Source: Sinorhizobium sp. BG8
Lineage (GTDB): Bacteria > Pseudomonadota > Alphaproteobacteria > Rhizobiales > Rhizobiaceae
DNA length: 64,000 nt
Direction: 5' to 3'
Assembly: GCF_016864555.1 (NCBI RefSeq)
Contig: NZ_CP044011.1
Span: 4,049,501 to 4,113,500 of the forward strand
Positions 47,557 to 56,181 of the stretch are shown here, in pieces. Each line of letters begins with the position of its first letter. The stretch's first letter is position 1. A program made the position numbers and the translations under genes. Below the pieces are notes generated by a model, which did no database searches, was not told where the DNA came from, and saw only the letters and a program-made list of their open reading frames with translations.

Positions 47557-48067
47557 GACCTTATTCGCGAGCGTCGAACAAGCTCTGACGGGTTAGCTCG
47601 CGCCATCTCGACGAGATCAGTCCGCCGCCACGCACTCACGTACCGAATTTAATTCGTATAATCCAATACTTAGCATGGTTCGCAGTTTCATACGTAGTGG
47701 CGCGCCACTATTTTCAGAAACTTGCGAGACGCCATCCAAGCAGATGAAGTATGCGGAGCGGTGTTTGGATTGTGACCAAACACGAGAGCGCTAGCCAGGT
47801 ATGGCGGCGTCAGCTGAAGCCACGAGATTTTACTAGCATCCAGATGCAGCACCTCGTTCAAAAGCTCGCCTGCACTGACCTAACCAGTGCGGAGGCTATC
47901 GACAGCCTAGACCCCGCTGCTCAGGCTTCACATTTGGCGGCAGTACCGCTTGACTCCTCATGTCGCCATGGCAGGTTCCGGACAGAACAGCTCTGTGAAT
48001 CGCAAGCGAGATGAGCAGAGACCGAGACAAGCAGTAAGTGGAATAGTGACGGATAAGGAAACCTGCC
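47557..48067. other. AT-rich intergenic region with palindromes
   Basis: 511 bases between two HTH genes. An 87-codon frame (47751-48014, plus) has no homology or Shine-Dalgarno, and I do not call it. The stretch 47640-47720 is AT-rich and contains CGAATTTAATTCG and the 16-bp palindrome listed separately. Possible island edge or regulatory zone. Confidence 0.4.
47695..47710. repeat. 16-bp perfect palindrome TAGTGGCGCGCCACTA
   Basis: TAGTGGCG (47695-47702) and CGCCACTA (47703-47710) with no spacer. It is isolated in an AT-rich stretch past the XRE gene. Could be a regulator site or a recombination/end feature of the island. Confidence 0.5.
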
Positions 48068-48283
48068 ATGACTCCAGCCCGCTTCACCGAATGCCTTCTC
48101 CACATCCGTTGGACGCCGATCAATCTTGCGTCGGCACTGCAGTGCCAGCTGTCCTGGGTAGAAGCGTTGGAAGCGGGAAACGAGGAGATACCAGCCGGGC
48201 TGGCCGCATGGCTCGAAGAGCTCGCGCAAGCTCATGAGGCTTTGCCTCCGCCTACGAGCTACCGCGGCAAGAGGTCTGCATGA
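48068..48283 (+). CDS. Small HTH-like protein
   Basis: A 71-residue protein (FTECLLHIRWTPINLASALQ, WLEELAQAHEALPPP). The pattern resembles short rhizobial XRE-like proteins in which the first helices form a lambda-repressor-type HTH and the tail reads AHEALPPP. AAGGAAA precedes the ATG. Probably a local DNA-binding protein; no target known. Confidence 0.65.
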   Translation: MTPARFTECLLHIRWTPINLASALQCQLSWVEALEAGNEEIPAGLAAWLEELAQAHEALPPPTSYRGKRSA

Positions 48284-48351
48284 CCTTGGCGAACAACCTG
48301 GACGGTGATGGCCCGACCAAAGGCGAAGCCTAGGAACGGAGTGGCAAGAAT

Positions 48352-48498
48352 ATGGAAAACGGCGATGAATCTGGCTCCCTCTACTATCGGATCGTAGGAG
48401 AGAACTCGAACACCAATGAAGGGCTTGGCCGACTGCTCGCGGTGATTGCCGTCTTCATCGTTGTTTTTGGAACGATTTTTTGGGCGCTGATCCCCTGA
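48352..48498 (+). CDS. 48-residue single-pass membrane protein
   Basis: The frame MENGDESGSLYYRIVGENSN continues to one hydrophobic segment of about 20 residues (LLAVIAVFIVVFGTIFWALI) and ends one residue later at TGA 48496-48498. An acidic head plus C-terminal anchor is typical of small inner-membrane proteins. GGAG lies about a dozen bases upstream. Not recognised. Confidence 0.5.
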   Translation: MENGDESGSLYYRIVGENSNTNEGLGRLLAVIAVFIVVFGTIFWALIP

Positions 48499-48616
48499 CG
48501 ACGACAGCAAAGCCGACGAAGCTGCTTTGAGAAGCTTGCCAAGAGGACGGCATTGAAATGGTGGCGTGTTTACTCATATCGCGCCCCTTTTTTTTGTCTG
48601 GCCAAGCCCAATCCAA

Positions 48617-49048
48617 TCAATACGTTTGACCCAAAACTTCAGGCTCGACCTTGGTGACGTCATCTCCCACAAAAACAATGAGATAACCGCTTTCGGCTTC
48701 AACTTTGTTCGCAAGTATCCGAAGTTGGAGATGATATGGTTCCTGCTTCCATGCATCGGGCCGCTCCGGCGCGACCAGCACGGTTGTTTGCGGTCCCTGA
48801 CTGTAGATCATCATTTTCGAACGTGACGGCTCCCACTCCGCGCCCAACGCCTCATGGGTCATCCACATGCAGAGAAAATCCCGACAGAGCTGCGGTCGGT
48901 TTTCGTAGATCGTGCAACCATGACCCTCGACGCAATTTCCGCACATTTCATTGGCGGGCTTTGCGAACTCATCGATTTCCGGCAGGCGACAGCAAAGGGT
49001 GCAGGTCCCGCATGTACGGCCTGGAACTATGTCAACGCGTGTGTTCAT
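48617..49048 (-). CDS. YkgJ-type cysteine-cluster protein
   Basis: A 143-residue protein with the CxxCxxCC zinc/iron-chelating pattern: CGTCTLCC near residues 13-20, further cysteines in MCGNCVEGHGC (CGNC near 36-39) and CRDFLCMW. The family binds a metal cluster; its function is poorly known. It is read leftward with the dyad at 49074-49091 just upstream of its start. Confidence 0.8.
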   Translation of the reverse strand: MNTRVDIVPGRTCGTCTLCCRLPEIDEFAKPANEMCGNCVEGHGCTIYENRPQLCRDFLCMWMTHEALGAEWEPSRSKMMIYSQGPQTTVLVAPERPDAWKQEPYHLQLRILANKVEAESGYLIVFVGDDVTKVEPEVLGQTY

Positions 49049-49529
49049 GCCTGTGTACTTATCATTTCAATCTCTACCTCAGTAGAGGTAGTGCTTGGCA
49101 TTAGCGAAGTCGGCAACTGACCAAATGCCTTCCCGGCCTTCCGGCATACCAGCACTCTATCATGGAGCGCCACGGACACATGTTCGGATCAGTGCGTTGT
49201 GGGCACGGTTTCCGCTCTGCGCCGCGTTCCTTGGTGCCTCTGTGCTTCTGGATGGTAGGCATTGCCGTTGGGAGCGGCGCCAACTGGTGCATGATCTTCG
49301 CCAGATTTTAAGATCTCAGAGGCCCTTGAGACACTTGCAGTTTCAGCGAGACCCAATTCAACACAGGTTTCGTAGAACCAACATCGCTCGCATTAATCAG
49401 GCTTGTTAAGCCAGGAGCGCGAGTGCCCAGCTTCGCACTTTAAAGTGTCTGATCTCCCCAATCTGGGTGATGTCACGGGGTCATGTCTGCCGTACCCCTT
49501 GGCCGGTCACGCAACAGAAGGGGACAAAT
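49049..49529. other. Intergenic region
   Basis: 481 bases between the divergent YkgJ-like and secreted-protein genes. Contains the CTACCTC/GAGGTAG dyad. Frames of up to 104 codons cross it without homology or ribosome binding sites; I see no supported gene. Confidence 0.4.
49074..49091. promoter_or_regulatory. Dyad upstream of the YkgJ-like gene
   Basis: CTACCTC (49074-49080), AGTA, GAGGTAG (49085-49091): perfect 7-bp arms, 26-43 bases before the YkgJ-like start on the minus strand, where a repressor or an RNA hairpin would act. Confidence 0.4.
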
Positions 49530-49886
49530 ATGCGCATTTCTGCCGCAATGATGACGATGGCGATTGCAGCATCTTGGATGACGTTCACCCAGCCGGTCGA
49601 AAGCTTCGCCGCGTCGAAGAAAGCCGCTGCTCAGACCACCTCTTGGGACGGCACCTGGTCCGGAAAATGGGGTGGCAAGTCGTCTGGCAAGGTCACTATC
49701 AAAAACAATAAAGTGACCTCTTACTACTTTAAAGGTCGGCCCCAGGCCGTCGGCGGCACGAAAGTGTCTGGCAAGACGCTCCGGTTCGGATCGGGATACA
49801 GCGTAACGATGACAATGACCGGCGCCAATTCGGCTGACGCGACATGGAAAGGCGACGGAACAGCTACGGCCGCCATGACCCGATAG
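49530..49886 (+). CDS. Small secreted protein
   Basis: A 118-residue protein with a signal peptide (MRISAAMMTMAIAASWMTFT, cleavage near ESFA/ASKK) and a mature part dominated by small and beta-forming residues: WDGTWSGKWGGKSSGKVTIK, TLRFGSGYSVTMTMTGANSA. It looks like a small periplasmic beta-barrel or lipocalin-like domain. AAGGGG precedes ATG 49530. A hairpin terminator follows at 50008-50052. Function unknown. Confidence 0.65.
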   Translation: MRISAAMMTMAIAASWMTFTQPVESFAASKKAAAQTTSWDGTWSGKWGGKSSGKVTIKNNKVTSYYFKGRPQAVGGTKVSGKTLRFGSGYSVTMTMTGANSADATWKGDGTATAAMTR

Positions 49887-50007
49887 TGATCCTTGGCTAA
49901 AGCAGTCCACAAGTGAACTCGACGCACATTAGAAGGCTGCCGCTGCCAACCGTGGAAAGCGGGTGCAGGACACCAGAGTAACCAGCCCGACTTTTGAAGA
50001 TGCGCGC

Positions 50008-50052
50008 CAATCCCCCTGAGAGAGATTTGATCTCATGGGGATTGTATCTTTT
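50008..50052 (+). terminator. Rho-independent terminator after the secreted protein gene
   Basis: CAATCCCC (50008-50015) pairs with GGGGATTG (50037-50044), and TGAGA/TCTCA extend the stem inside; TATCTTTTG follows on the plus strand. It lies about 120 bases after the secreted-protein gene. Confidence 0.65.
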
Positions 50053-50132
50053 GTGTGTAGCTCCGTCGGCAGGCAAACCGGTTCTCGTCGACCGTTTTGC
50101 CCTCGTATCAGCCGGGATTTCGGGAAGGGAGC

Positions 50133-51221
50133 TTACCGCTCGATAGACCTGATACTTGCGACCGCGGCAAGGAAGTCTGCTTGACGAGGCATTCCCGACT
50201 TCGAGAGGATTGCCTTGACATGGCTGCGTACCGTTTCCGTGCTTACGGAAAGCTGTAGTGCCACGGACGTGACGTCATGTCCCGTTGCCAGAACACGCGC
50301 GACCTTCGCCTCTGCCGGCGTGAGATCGAACAATCCCTGAATGGTTTCGGCGGAAGGCACGCGTTGGCGGTCAATCGGCGTGACAATCAGGAAAACAGCC
50401 GCGTTGGTGAAAATGTCGCGTGCATTGCCTTCGACCGCAACGATGTGGACGACGGCGGGAGGCTGGTCGTCTAACTGAGGCAGCGGAAAAGAGCGACTGG
50501 CCAGACTTCCGTAAATTCGATGCTGCTCCAAAATGTTCGACAAAAGAGTGTTGGCCGGAACATGGTGAAAGCCGACGCGACCATAGGCTGCCGTCACGAT
50601 CTGGGGCTTCATTTCCTCCAGAAGCTTGTTCGCGCCAATGACGCGCCCATCGCTTCTCAGTATGGCCGATGGCAATCCACTGATTTGCAGAGCTTCGATG
50701 GCGGCATTGATCCTCTCGAATTCCAGCCGACTGGACATCATGGCGGCGCGCGCAAGATGCGGACGAAGCTGATCGAGATAGGAAATTGCAGCCCTCGTGA
50801 TCGGACCAGTCACTTCCTTTTTCTCAACCGCAAAGATAATGCGGTCACCACTCGGGGCGGTGATGAAAGTAGAAGTACCGAAGCCATAGCCCAACGGCCT
50901 CATAACCTCCGTGAAAATTGGCTGTGCGGCACACTCCTCCTCCGTGAACAGCTGCGCCTCGTCAATGAACCCTTGATGATCGACGGTCAGCAGTTTGGCG
51001 GCGCGCGTATTTCGGGCAATCCAACCCTCGTCTAGCATCTTCTGACGAAGGTCGGCGAGCGACGCAGATGAGATTGCCCTGCTCGAGGCCGCGTTCGAAT
51101 TGAACAAAGCCGTGCCGTGAGCGCCCGCTGCTCTCGCCATGTCATCAAGAACCTGTGGCCACGTCTCGGGTACGAAGGCGGCTTCATAGATCAGGTCCAG
51201 TGTCCGGGCGGTGTCATGCAT
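50133..51221 (-). CDS. LuxR-family transcriptional regulator
   Basis: A 362-residue regulator. The N-terminal ~280 residues form an uncharacterised sensory region (LDLIYEAAFVPETWPQVLDD opening; SGDRIIFAVEKKE). The C-terminal LuxR HTH is clear: LTPAEAKVARVLATGHDVTS, VSTETVRSHVKAILSKSG. No receiver or acyl-homoserine-lactone domain was recognised. Single gene, upstream of nothing on its strand for 130 bases. Target unknown. Confidence 0.82.
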   Translation of the reverse strand: MHDTARTLDLIYEAAFVPETWPQVLDDMARAAGAHGTALFNSNAASSRAISSASLADLRQKMLDEGWIARNTRAAKLLTVDHQGFIDEAQLFTEEECAAQPIFTEVMRPLGYGFGTSTFITAPSGDRIIFAVEKKEVTGPITRAAISYLDQLRPHLARAAMMSSRLEFERINAAIEALQISGLPSAILRSDGRVIGANKLLEEMKPQIVTAAYGRVGFHHVPANTLLSNILEQHRIYGSLASRSFPLPQLDDQPPAVVHIVAVEGNARDIFTNAAVFLIVTPIDRQRVPSAETIQGLFDLTPAEAKVARVLATGHDVTSVALQLSVSTETVRSHVKAILSKSGMPRQADFLAAVASIRSIER

Positions 51222-51812
51222 GCGCCGTGTTCCCTGCAGCTTTTATCGCAATTCGGATCGATCAAAAGAAAATAGGAGAGTTGTCTCAACCCCTGGTAAA
51301 CACAGCGCTCATGATCACTCTTTTTGGGAAGATGGAATTTACTTCCAGGACCAAGAAAGCGTTTTCACGACATCACCCAAATTGGTGGTGACGATCACCT
51401 ATCGTTTCGCAACTATTCGGCGTTCCGCTGCGAGGATGCGTCGCTGATAAAACCTGACGACCATGTGCTTATTGATGTGCTTGCTCATGCATCCCCTCAG
51501 GAGAGCGGCGACGCCGCCACGAAAAATGTGCATCGCTCTCCGCATAAAGGTAGCGGAAACGGCACGTGACGTCGTGAGGGCAGGTTGAATCCCGACTGAT
51601 GGCGCAGTTTTTGCGGGGAGAGCATCCGAAAGGCATGGGATCACGTATGATCCCATGCCTTCCATGCGTTCCGGCAACAGCGGATCACCGGCAGCAAGCG
51701 CAGCGGACGGGTGTTCGGTTTGGGATGCTGCGCGGTACTGTTTTTGGGCTGGGCCACACTCCTTGACGCTTCTGTGCTTCTGCTTGACGCGCTCACAACT
51801 CCCCAAATGACA
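51222..51812. other. Intergenic region, no confident gene
   Basis: 591 bases between the LuxR-type regulator's start and the glucanase gene's end. A 135-codon minus frame (51399-51806) has no homology, no ribosome binding site and a poor composition, so it is not called. The hairpin at 51631-51660 is the only clear structure. Confidence 0.45.
51631..51660 (-). terminator. Hairpin downstream of the carbohydrate operon
   Basis: AGGCATGGGATCA (51631-51643), loop CGTA, TGATCCCATGCCT (51648-51660): a perfect 13-bp stem, followed by TTCGG on the minus strand. It lies about 150 bases past the last gene of the minus-strand operon and probably ends its transcript. Confidence 0.6.
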
Positions 51813-53117
51813 CTACGACGCCCGCTTGAGATCGTGCCCGTGTTGAATGTCCAGCAGTTCGAGACCGCGCCGGACTTCGGGCGCATTCATGAAGAGCTGC
51901 CAGAGAAGGCCGGAACGATAGTTCTCGATCATCGCGACGATCGGTCCCTGGTTTATGGCGAGCCAGGTCTTCGCAATCCACGATCCGTTCGCCGAAAACG
52001 AATCCACAAATCCATATTTTCCCCAGAGTGCGCCCTCCCGGAACCGGAAGAAGTGCCGAAGAGCTGCCTCGGCTTCGGCTGGCAGGAAGGGAAAGCTCGA
52101 AAGGGCGGCCGTTGGCGCGATGATACCCACGTCATTTTCCGGGCAGCTCGCAATGTATCCATTGGGTCCGTGCGAGGATGTGAGACCCCAGCACGCGGGT
52201 CCGTAGCCATCATGTCCGCCCGGGTTGCTTACGCAATGGTGATAGTTGATGCGCGTATGCGCCACGGTCTGCTCCCAGTAGTCGGCGTATCGGTCACGCA
52301 TGGCCCGCGGATCCAGCGTGCAGAACGAATAGTGGGAGAGGAACAGCGGCCCGCCGTAGGGCGGTCCCATCGGCAAGATCTGACCGTGGTAAGAGTTGTT
52401 GTTCGAAATCGTGCCATTGCGCGCCCAACCCGAATGATAGGCACCGGCATCAATACGATGTCGCGTGGCACCTGCGCCAAGGACATAGGCAATCAAGCCT
52501 TCGTTCCACCCGGTGATCGGCGTGTTCATGTGCCAGTCGTGTCGGTGGCTCCAGTGCCAGAAGAGGGTGGCCTGCCCTCCCCGCGTGTACCACGACCATT
52601 CGACGGCATCCTTGATGGCATTGATCTTCGATCTCACTGCTGCTTCCGTTGCCTCTTCCCGCGAAAAGAACTCCCGGGCGCAGATCATTCCCTGGACCAG
52701 CAATGCCGTCTCGACGAGGTCTCCGCCGTCATCGAACTTGGAGAAGGCCACGGCCTCGCTCGTCGCCCCGTTGACGAAATGCGGAAACGCCCCGTGAAAT
52801 CGTGGAACGCGGTCCAGCGCCTCCAGCATCTGGTTGAGCCGGCCGCAGGCTTCTCCGCGCTCTATCCAGCCGCGACTGACGCCGACAACGATGGCCAGGA
52901 ACGCAAACCCCGTCCCTCCGATCGAAACGAGATCATTGCGGGGGTTGGAGCGAACCAGCCGCCTGTCATAGGTGAGACCGCTCACAGGGTGAGCACCATC
53001 CCAGAAGTAGGCGATCGTCGCATGCTGAAGCCGATCAAGCAGTTCGGCGAGTGGAGTATCCGGGTGCGCCTCCGTTTCTGGTGATTGGGGTTTGAGCTTC
53101 GATAGGTAAGACTTCAT
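51813..53117 (-). CDS. Glucoamylase-family protein (PF10091), GH144-like beta-1,2-glucanase candidate
   Basis: A 434-residue (alpha/alpha)6-type glycosidase of the glucoamylase-like family PF10091. Landmarks: YFWDGAHPVSGLTYDR, VSIGGTGFAFLAIVVGVSRG, HFVNGATSEAVAFSKFDDGG, GWNEGLIAYVLGAGAT, SHYSFCTLDPRAM, YGFVDSFSANGSWIAKTWLA. Characterised relatives in GH144 are endo-beta-1,2-glucanases, a relevant substrate because rhizobia make beta-1,2-glucans. No signal peptide is seen, so it should act in the cytosol on imported oligosaccharides. Its ATG overlaps the stop of a small upstream frame (ATGA). Confidence 0.82.
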   Translation of the reverse strand: MKSYLSKLKPQSPETEAHPDTPLAELLDRLQHATIAYFWDGAHPVSGLTYDRRLVRSNPRNDLVSIGGTGFAFLAIVVGVSRGWIERGEACGRLNQMLEALDRVPRFHGAFPHFVNGATSEAVAFSKFDDGGDLVETALLVQGMICAREFFSREEATEAAVRSKINAIKDAVEWSWYTRGGQATLFWHWSHRHDWHMNTPITGWNEGLIAYVLGAGATRHRIDAGAYHSGWARNGTISNNNSYHGQILPMGPPYGGPLFLSHYSFCTLDPRAMRDRYADYWEQTVAHTRINYHHCVSNPGGHDGYGPACWGLTSSHGPNGYIASCPENDVGIIAPTAALSSFPFLPAEAEAALRHFFRFREGALWGKYGFVDSFSANGSWIAKTWLAINQGPIVAMIENYRSGLLWQLFMNAPEVRRGLELLDIQHGHDLKRAS

Positions 53118-53412
53118 TTCAAGATGCCGTAGGCCATTGTGGTATTGAATGGAGGGGTAAGCTTCCCGCCCTGGATGACACCGTTGCGAGACGTGAGACT
53201 GGGCCGCACACCATCGGCCCAGACCGCATAATGGGGTCGTCCTTCTAAAGTCGCTGGTGATGCGAACCGGACGTTAGGCTCCGCCGCCAGCCAGTTCAAT
53301 TTCGTCAGGACGAAGGAACTGACGCAACTCGACGCAATCGATGCATCAGCAGGAATGACACCCCGGCGCCTCCTCAGCGGTTGTCGCCCTGCCGTAGTCG
53401 GATAGCATCCGC
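53114..53412 (-). CDS. Uncertain small ORF or gene remnant before the glucanase
   Basis: A minus-strand frame that ends LTPPFNTTMAYGILK; its TGA overlaps the glucanase ATG (ATGA). The sequence WLAAEPNVRFASPATLEGRP looks protein-like, but there is no good start codon after the GH3 stop, so its 5' end is undefined. It may be a remnant of a larger gene or a coupling leader. No homology recognised. Confidence 0.3.
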
Positions 53413-54416
53413 TCAGGCGCCGCCTACGATTTTCCTCACCCGGCTCGCCGCCTCGGACAGGCGTTCGGCAGAAAGGTCCCCCGCCCGCACGGCAGCGGCA
53501 ACGCCTTCGCACAGGGCGTCGAGATGCGGCCCGCCACCGACGAGCAACAGATCGGCCCCCGCATTGAGGGCCGCCGTCGCCGTTTGCAGCAGCGATTTTC
53601 CGCGGATCGTCGCAGGCGCATCGAGATCATCGCTGACAATCAGGCCCCCAAATCCGAACCGTTCGCGCAGGAGACCAATGACGGCGGGCGACGTGCTGGC
53701 AGCATTCTCCGCGTCGAGCGCCACCACCGGTGCGGGTCCGGTCATGATTGCCTTGGTCCCGGCTTCAATGGCCGCCGTGAAGGGCAACGCGTTCTTGAGG
53801 ATGCGGTCGAGGGGCGTATGCAATGAAACATCGACGAGCGCCGGGTCCGCGTCCAGATGGTTGAATCCCGGAAAGTGCTTCGTTACGGCCGACACCCCGC
53901 CCGCTGGACACCCCTGACGAATGCCGCCACCATCCTCGCAGTGGCCTGCAGATCGTTGCCGGGCGTGCGACCGCTTAGCCAGGGATTGCTGCCATCAACG
54001 ATGTCGGCAATCGGTGCGAGGAACATGGTCACGCCAAGCTCGCGCGCCGCTGCCGCGGTTCGGAAGCATCGTTCTTCAAGCATCTCTTCGGACAATGAAT
54101 TGGCTTCAGCGCGTCCCGGGAGCGGCGAAACCAGCCCCTGTAGCCGTTCGATCCCTCCGATCTCCTGGTCGACGGCGACGATCAACTCCGGCCTTCGGGC
54201 CTTGAGCCTTGCAATGCAGGCGCGAAATTTGTCCGGCGTTTCTGCTGCCAGCCTCTCCTTGGACATGGCACGCGCCACGTACTCCGCCCGTGATTCCCCG
54301 ATCAGAACGGAACAGCCGCCCATCTCGAGAAACGAAACCAGCGCTTCCTCGAACTGAAGATTGTCGAATGCAGGCAAGAAGACCGCCCTGGCATCCTGGT
54401 CGATTGAAGAGGTCAT
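53413..54416 (-). pseudogene. Glycoside hydrolase family 3 protein, one frameshift
   Basis: A GH3 (NagZ/beta-glucosidase-like) TIM-barrel enzyme in two frames. First part: ELIVAVDQEIGGIERLQGLV, LGVTMFLAPIADIVDGSNPW, up to AAFVRGVQRAG near 53898. It continues one frame over as VSAVTKHFPGFNHLDADPAL, then GGLIVSDDLDAPATIRGKSL, where SDD carries the catalytic Asp. One missing G in a GGGG run at about 53895-53899 explains the break. It would release sugars from oligosaccharides inside the cell. It lies 30 bases after the DeoR gene in the same operon. Confidence 0.82.
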
Positions 54417-54446
54417 CGCAAAACTCCGAAAATAGTGTTGATTTTA

Positions 54447-55229
54447 TTAGACTTTCTCGACGTCGAGGCCGAGTTCCTCGATCCGCTTCAAGATGGGGTT
54501 GTCGTGAGCGTCCGTAAAAAGGCTCGAAACGGCGGATAGCGGCGCGACCTCGTGTGTCGCGGCGCGCCCGAGCTTTTCAGATGATGCCAGCAGCAACGTC
54601 TTGTTTGATGCCTTCATCATCGCGGCCTTCATAAAGGCGTCGTCGTAGTCATCCGCTCGAACCACCAGATCGTCATCGATGCCGCATGTGCCGAGAACAC
54701 AGAAATCCGCGCGCAACGCCCGGATTGCTTCCACCGTTGCGGCGCCAGTCGAACTGCGTGTCAGTTTGTTCAGCCGCCCGCCAAGCAGGATCACCTCGGC
54801 AAGGGGATGTTCGAGGGCGGCGGCAGCCACATCAATGGCGGTGGTAACCACCCGCACGGGAAGCGTCGCAGGAAGACTACGGATGAAATGAACAATCGTC
54901 GTGCTGGAGTCGACCAGCAATGTCGACCCCGCAGGGATCGTGGCAGCCGCCGCCCTGCCGATTAGCTGCTTCTCCTCGTTCCCGAGTGCTTCTCGCCTTT
55001 GATATTCAAGGGCCGGGGTCACCAAACGAGATGCTCCCCCATGGAAGCGCTGGACAAGGCCTGCGTCCGAAAGGTCACGCAGGTCGCGCCGGATCGAGTC
55101 CTCCGAAACTCCGAATTCGGCAGCCAGTGCCGTGGCAATCACGCGTCCGGTTGAATTCACACGCTGGAGAATGATGGCCTGTCGCTCTTCCGGCGCGAGG
55201 GACGCCGCGTCCATTTTCTCTTCGCTCAT
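54447..55229 (-). CDS. DeoR-family transcriptional repressor
   Basis: A 260-residue DeoR-type repressor: N-terminal HTH (ATALAAEFGVSEDSIRRDLR, LVQRFHGGA) and a C-terminal sugar-phosphate-sensing domain (AGSTLLVDSSTTIVHF, LGTCGIDDDLVVRADDYDDA). It probably represses this carbohydrate operon and is relieved by a phosphorylated sugar. The ATG overlaps the HAD gene stop (ATGA). Confidence 0.9.
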   Translation of the reverse strand: MSEEKMDAASLAPEERQAIILQRVNSTGRVIATALAAEFGVSEDSIRRDLRDLSDAGLVQRFHGGASRLVTPALEYQRREALGNEEKQLIGRAAAATIPAGSTLLVDSSTTIVHFIRSLPATLPVRVVTTAIDVAAAALEHPLAEVILLGGRLNKLTRSSTGAATVEAIRALRADFCVLGTCGIDDDLVVRADDYDDAFMKAAMMKASNKTLLLASSEKLGRAATHEVAPLSAVSSLFTDAHDNPILKRIEELGLDVEKV

Positions 55230-55855
55230 GCCTGGCTGTCCGCAGATCGAGTAAGGATGCCAAGATCGACAAGGCGGCGCTCAAGATCGCTGGCAGTCCT
55301 GAAGTGCTCGGTTTGAAAACCGACCTTCTGCGCGGTCTTGATGTTTGCCAGATTGTCGTCGATGAAAATGCACTGATCAGCAGGAACCCCAGCGCGCTCA
55401 AGAAACAGTTCGAAGATCTCCGAACCCGGCTTCACCAGCTGTTCTCTGCCGGACACCACCAGGACGTCGAACAAGCCGAGAAATGGAAAGCGCTCGGAAG
55501 CGCGTGGGAACGTTTCGGCCGACCAGTTGGAAATCGCATGAACCGCCACTCCCGAGGACTTCAGGCGCTCGAGTATGCGCGCCGTTCCGGGCACCTCCCC
55601 TCCAAGCATTTCATCCCAGCGCAGCCAGTAGGCCTCGATCAGCTCGGCTTTCTCCGGATGAAGCTTTGACAGTTCCGCAATCCCGTCTGCGAAGGGCTTG
55701 CCGGCGTCAAACTGCTCGTTCCATGCGCTCGTGCAAACCTTGCCCAGAAACTCGGACACCTCCGCGTCATCGGCGAGCAACTTTCGATAGAGGTAAGCGG
55801 GGTTCCAATCGATCAGAACGCCGCCAATATCAAAGACAACTGTGTTGGGGACCAT
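55226..55855 (-). CDS. HAD-superfamily hydrolase (sugar-phosphatase-like)
   Basis: A 209-residue HAD hydrolase: motif I VFDIGGVLIDW (nucleophile Asp9), motif II ISNWS, motif III Lys in LVKPGSEIF, motif IV FIDDNLANI. It belongs to the YihX-like group that removes phosphate from small sugars. I set the start at ATG 55855 (MVPNTVVFDIGG), which has AAGGTG upstream. First gene of the HAD-deoR-GH3-glucanase unit; a product it removes could be the DeoR ligand (inference). Confidence 0.87.
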   Translation of the reverse strand: MVPNTVVFDIGGVLIDWNPAYLYRKLLADDAEVSEFLGKVCTSAWNEQFDAGKPFADGIAELSKLHPEKAELIEAYWLRWDEMLGGEVPGTARILERLKSSGVAVHAISNWSAETFPRASERFPFLGLFDVLVVSGREQLVKPGSEIFELFLERAGVPADQCIFIDDNLANIKTAQKVGFQTEHFRTASDLERRLVDLGILTRSADSQA

Positions 55856-56181
55856 AGCGCACCTTTTCGCATGAAGACAAAAAAATAATGCATGAAAACG
55901 CACATAGCCGCAATATCACGCATAAGTATTTATAGTCACACTTTGTCTCACGCATTTACATGCATCTTCGTGCATCCATGGCGAACCTCATTGGAAGCTC
56001 CGCTTCACAAGCCGAAAAGGAAGAGCCGGATAGACAGACTGTCGTTTCCATGGAGCGTATTTGCGGAAGCTTCGGCGGTCAGGCCGCTCGCTCCGCCCAT
56101 GCTGAAGCAGCCGCCAAGCAGGATTTGTCCGTCGGGCTGCTGCCCGGGCAACCTGGCGGGCGTCCGCGCGCATGCTTGCCG
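55856..56181. other. Intergenic region upstream of the HAD-deoR-GH3-glucanase unit
   Basis: 326 bases without a gene. It holds the GCAT array at 55869-55975 and should contain the promoter for the leftward unit. The part nearest the oxidoreductase stop (55976-56181) shows nothing definite. Confidence 0.5.
55869..55975. promoter_or_regulatory. Phased GCAT repeat array, candidate DeoR operator region
   Basis: GCAT begins at 55869, 55890, 55920, 55952, 55962 and 55972, with a GCAC at 55900. Spacings of 10, 10, 10, 20, 21 and 32 put most sites near one helical face. On the minus strand the last three form tandem 10-mers GATGCACGAA, GATGCATGTA, AATGCGTGAG. The array lies directly before the HAD gene start. 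DeoR-family proteins often bind such direct repeats. Confidence 0.5.

Noticed and set aside
47751-48014. 87-codon plus frame between the two HTH genes
   Set aside because: No Shine-Dalgarno, no motif, mixed composition; left as intergenic.
30287-50000. CRISPR array or cas genes in the island
   Set aside because: No regularly spaced repeats and no Cas-like motifs were seen.
51399-51806. 135-codon minus frame upstream of the LuxR-type gene
   Set aside because: No ribosome site or homology, and it runs over the perfect hairpin at 51631-51660.
53058-53074. CGGGTGCGCC, like the tRNA-Arg 3' end, as a right att site
   Set aside because: Ten bases inside the glucanase gene with no flanking similarity; chance in GC-rich DNA.
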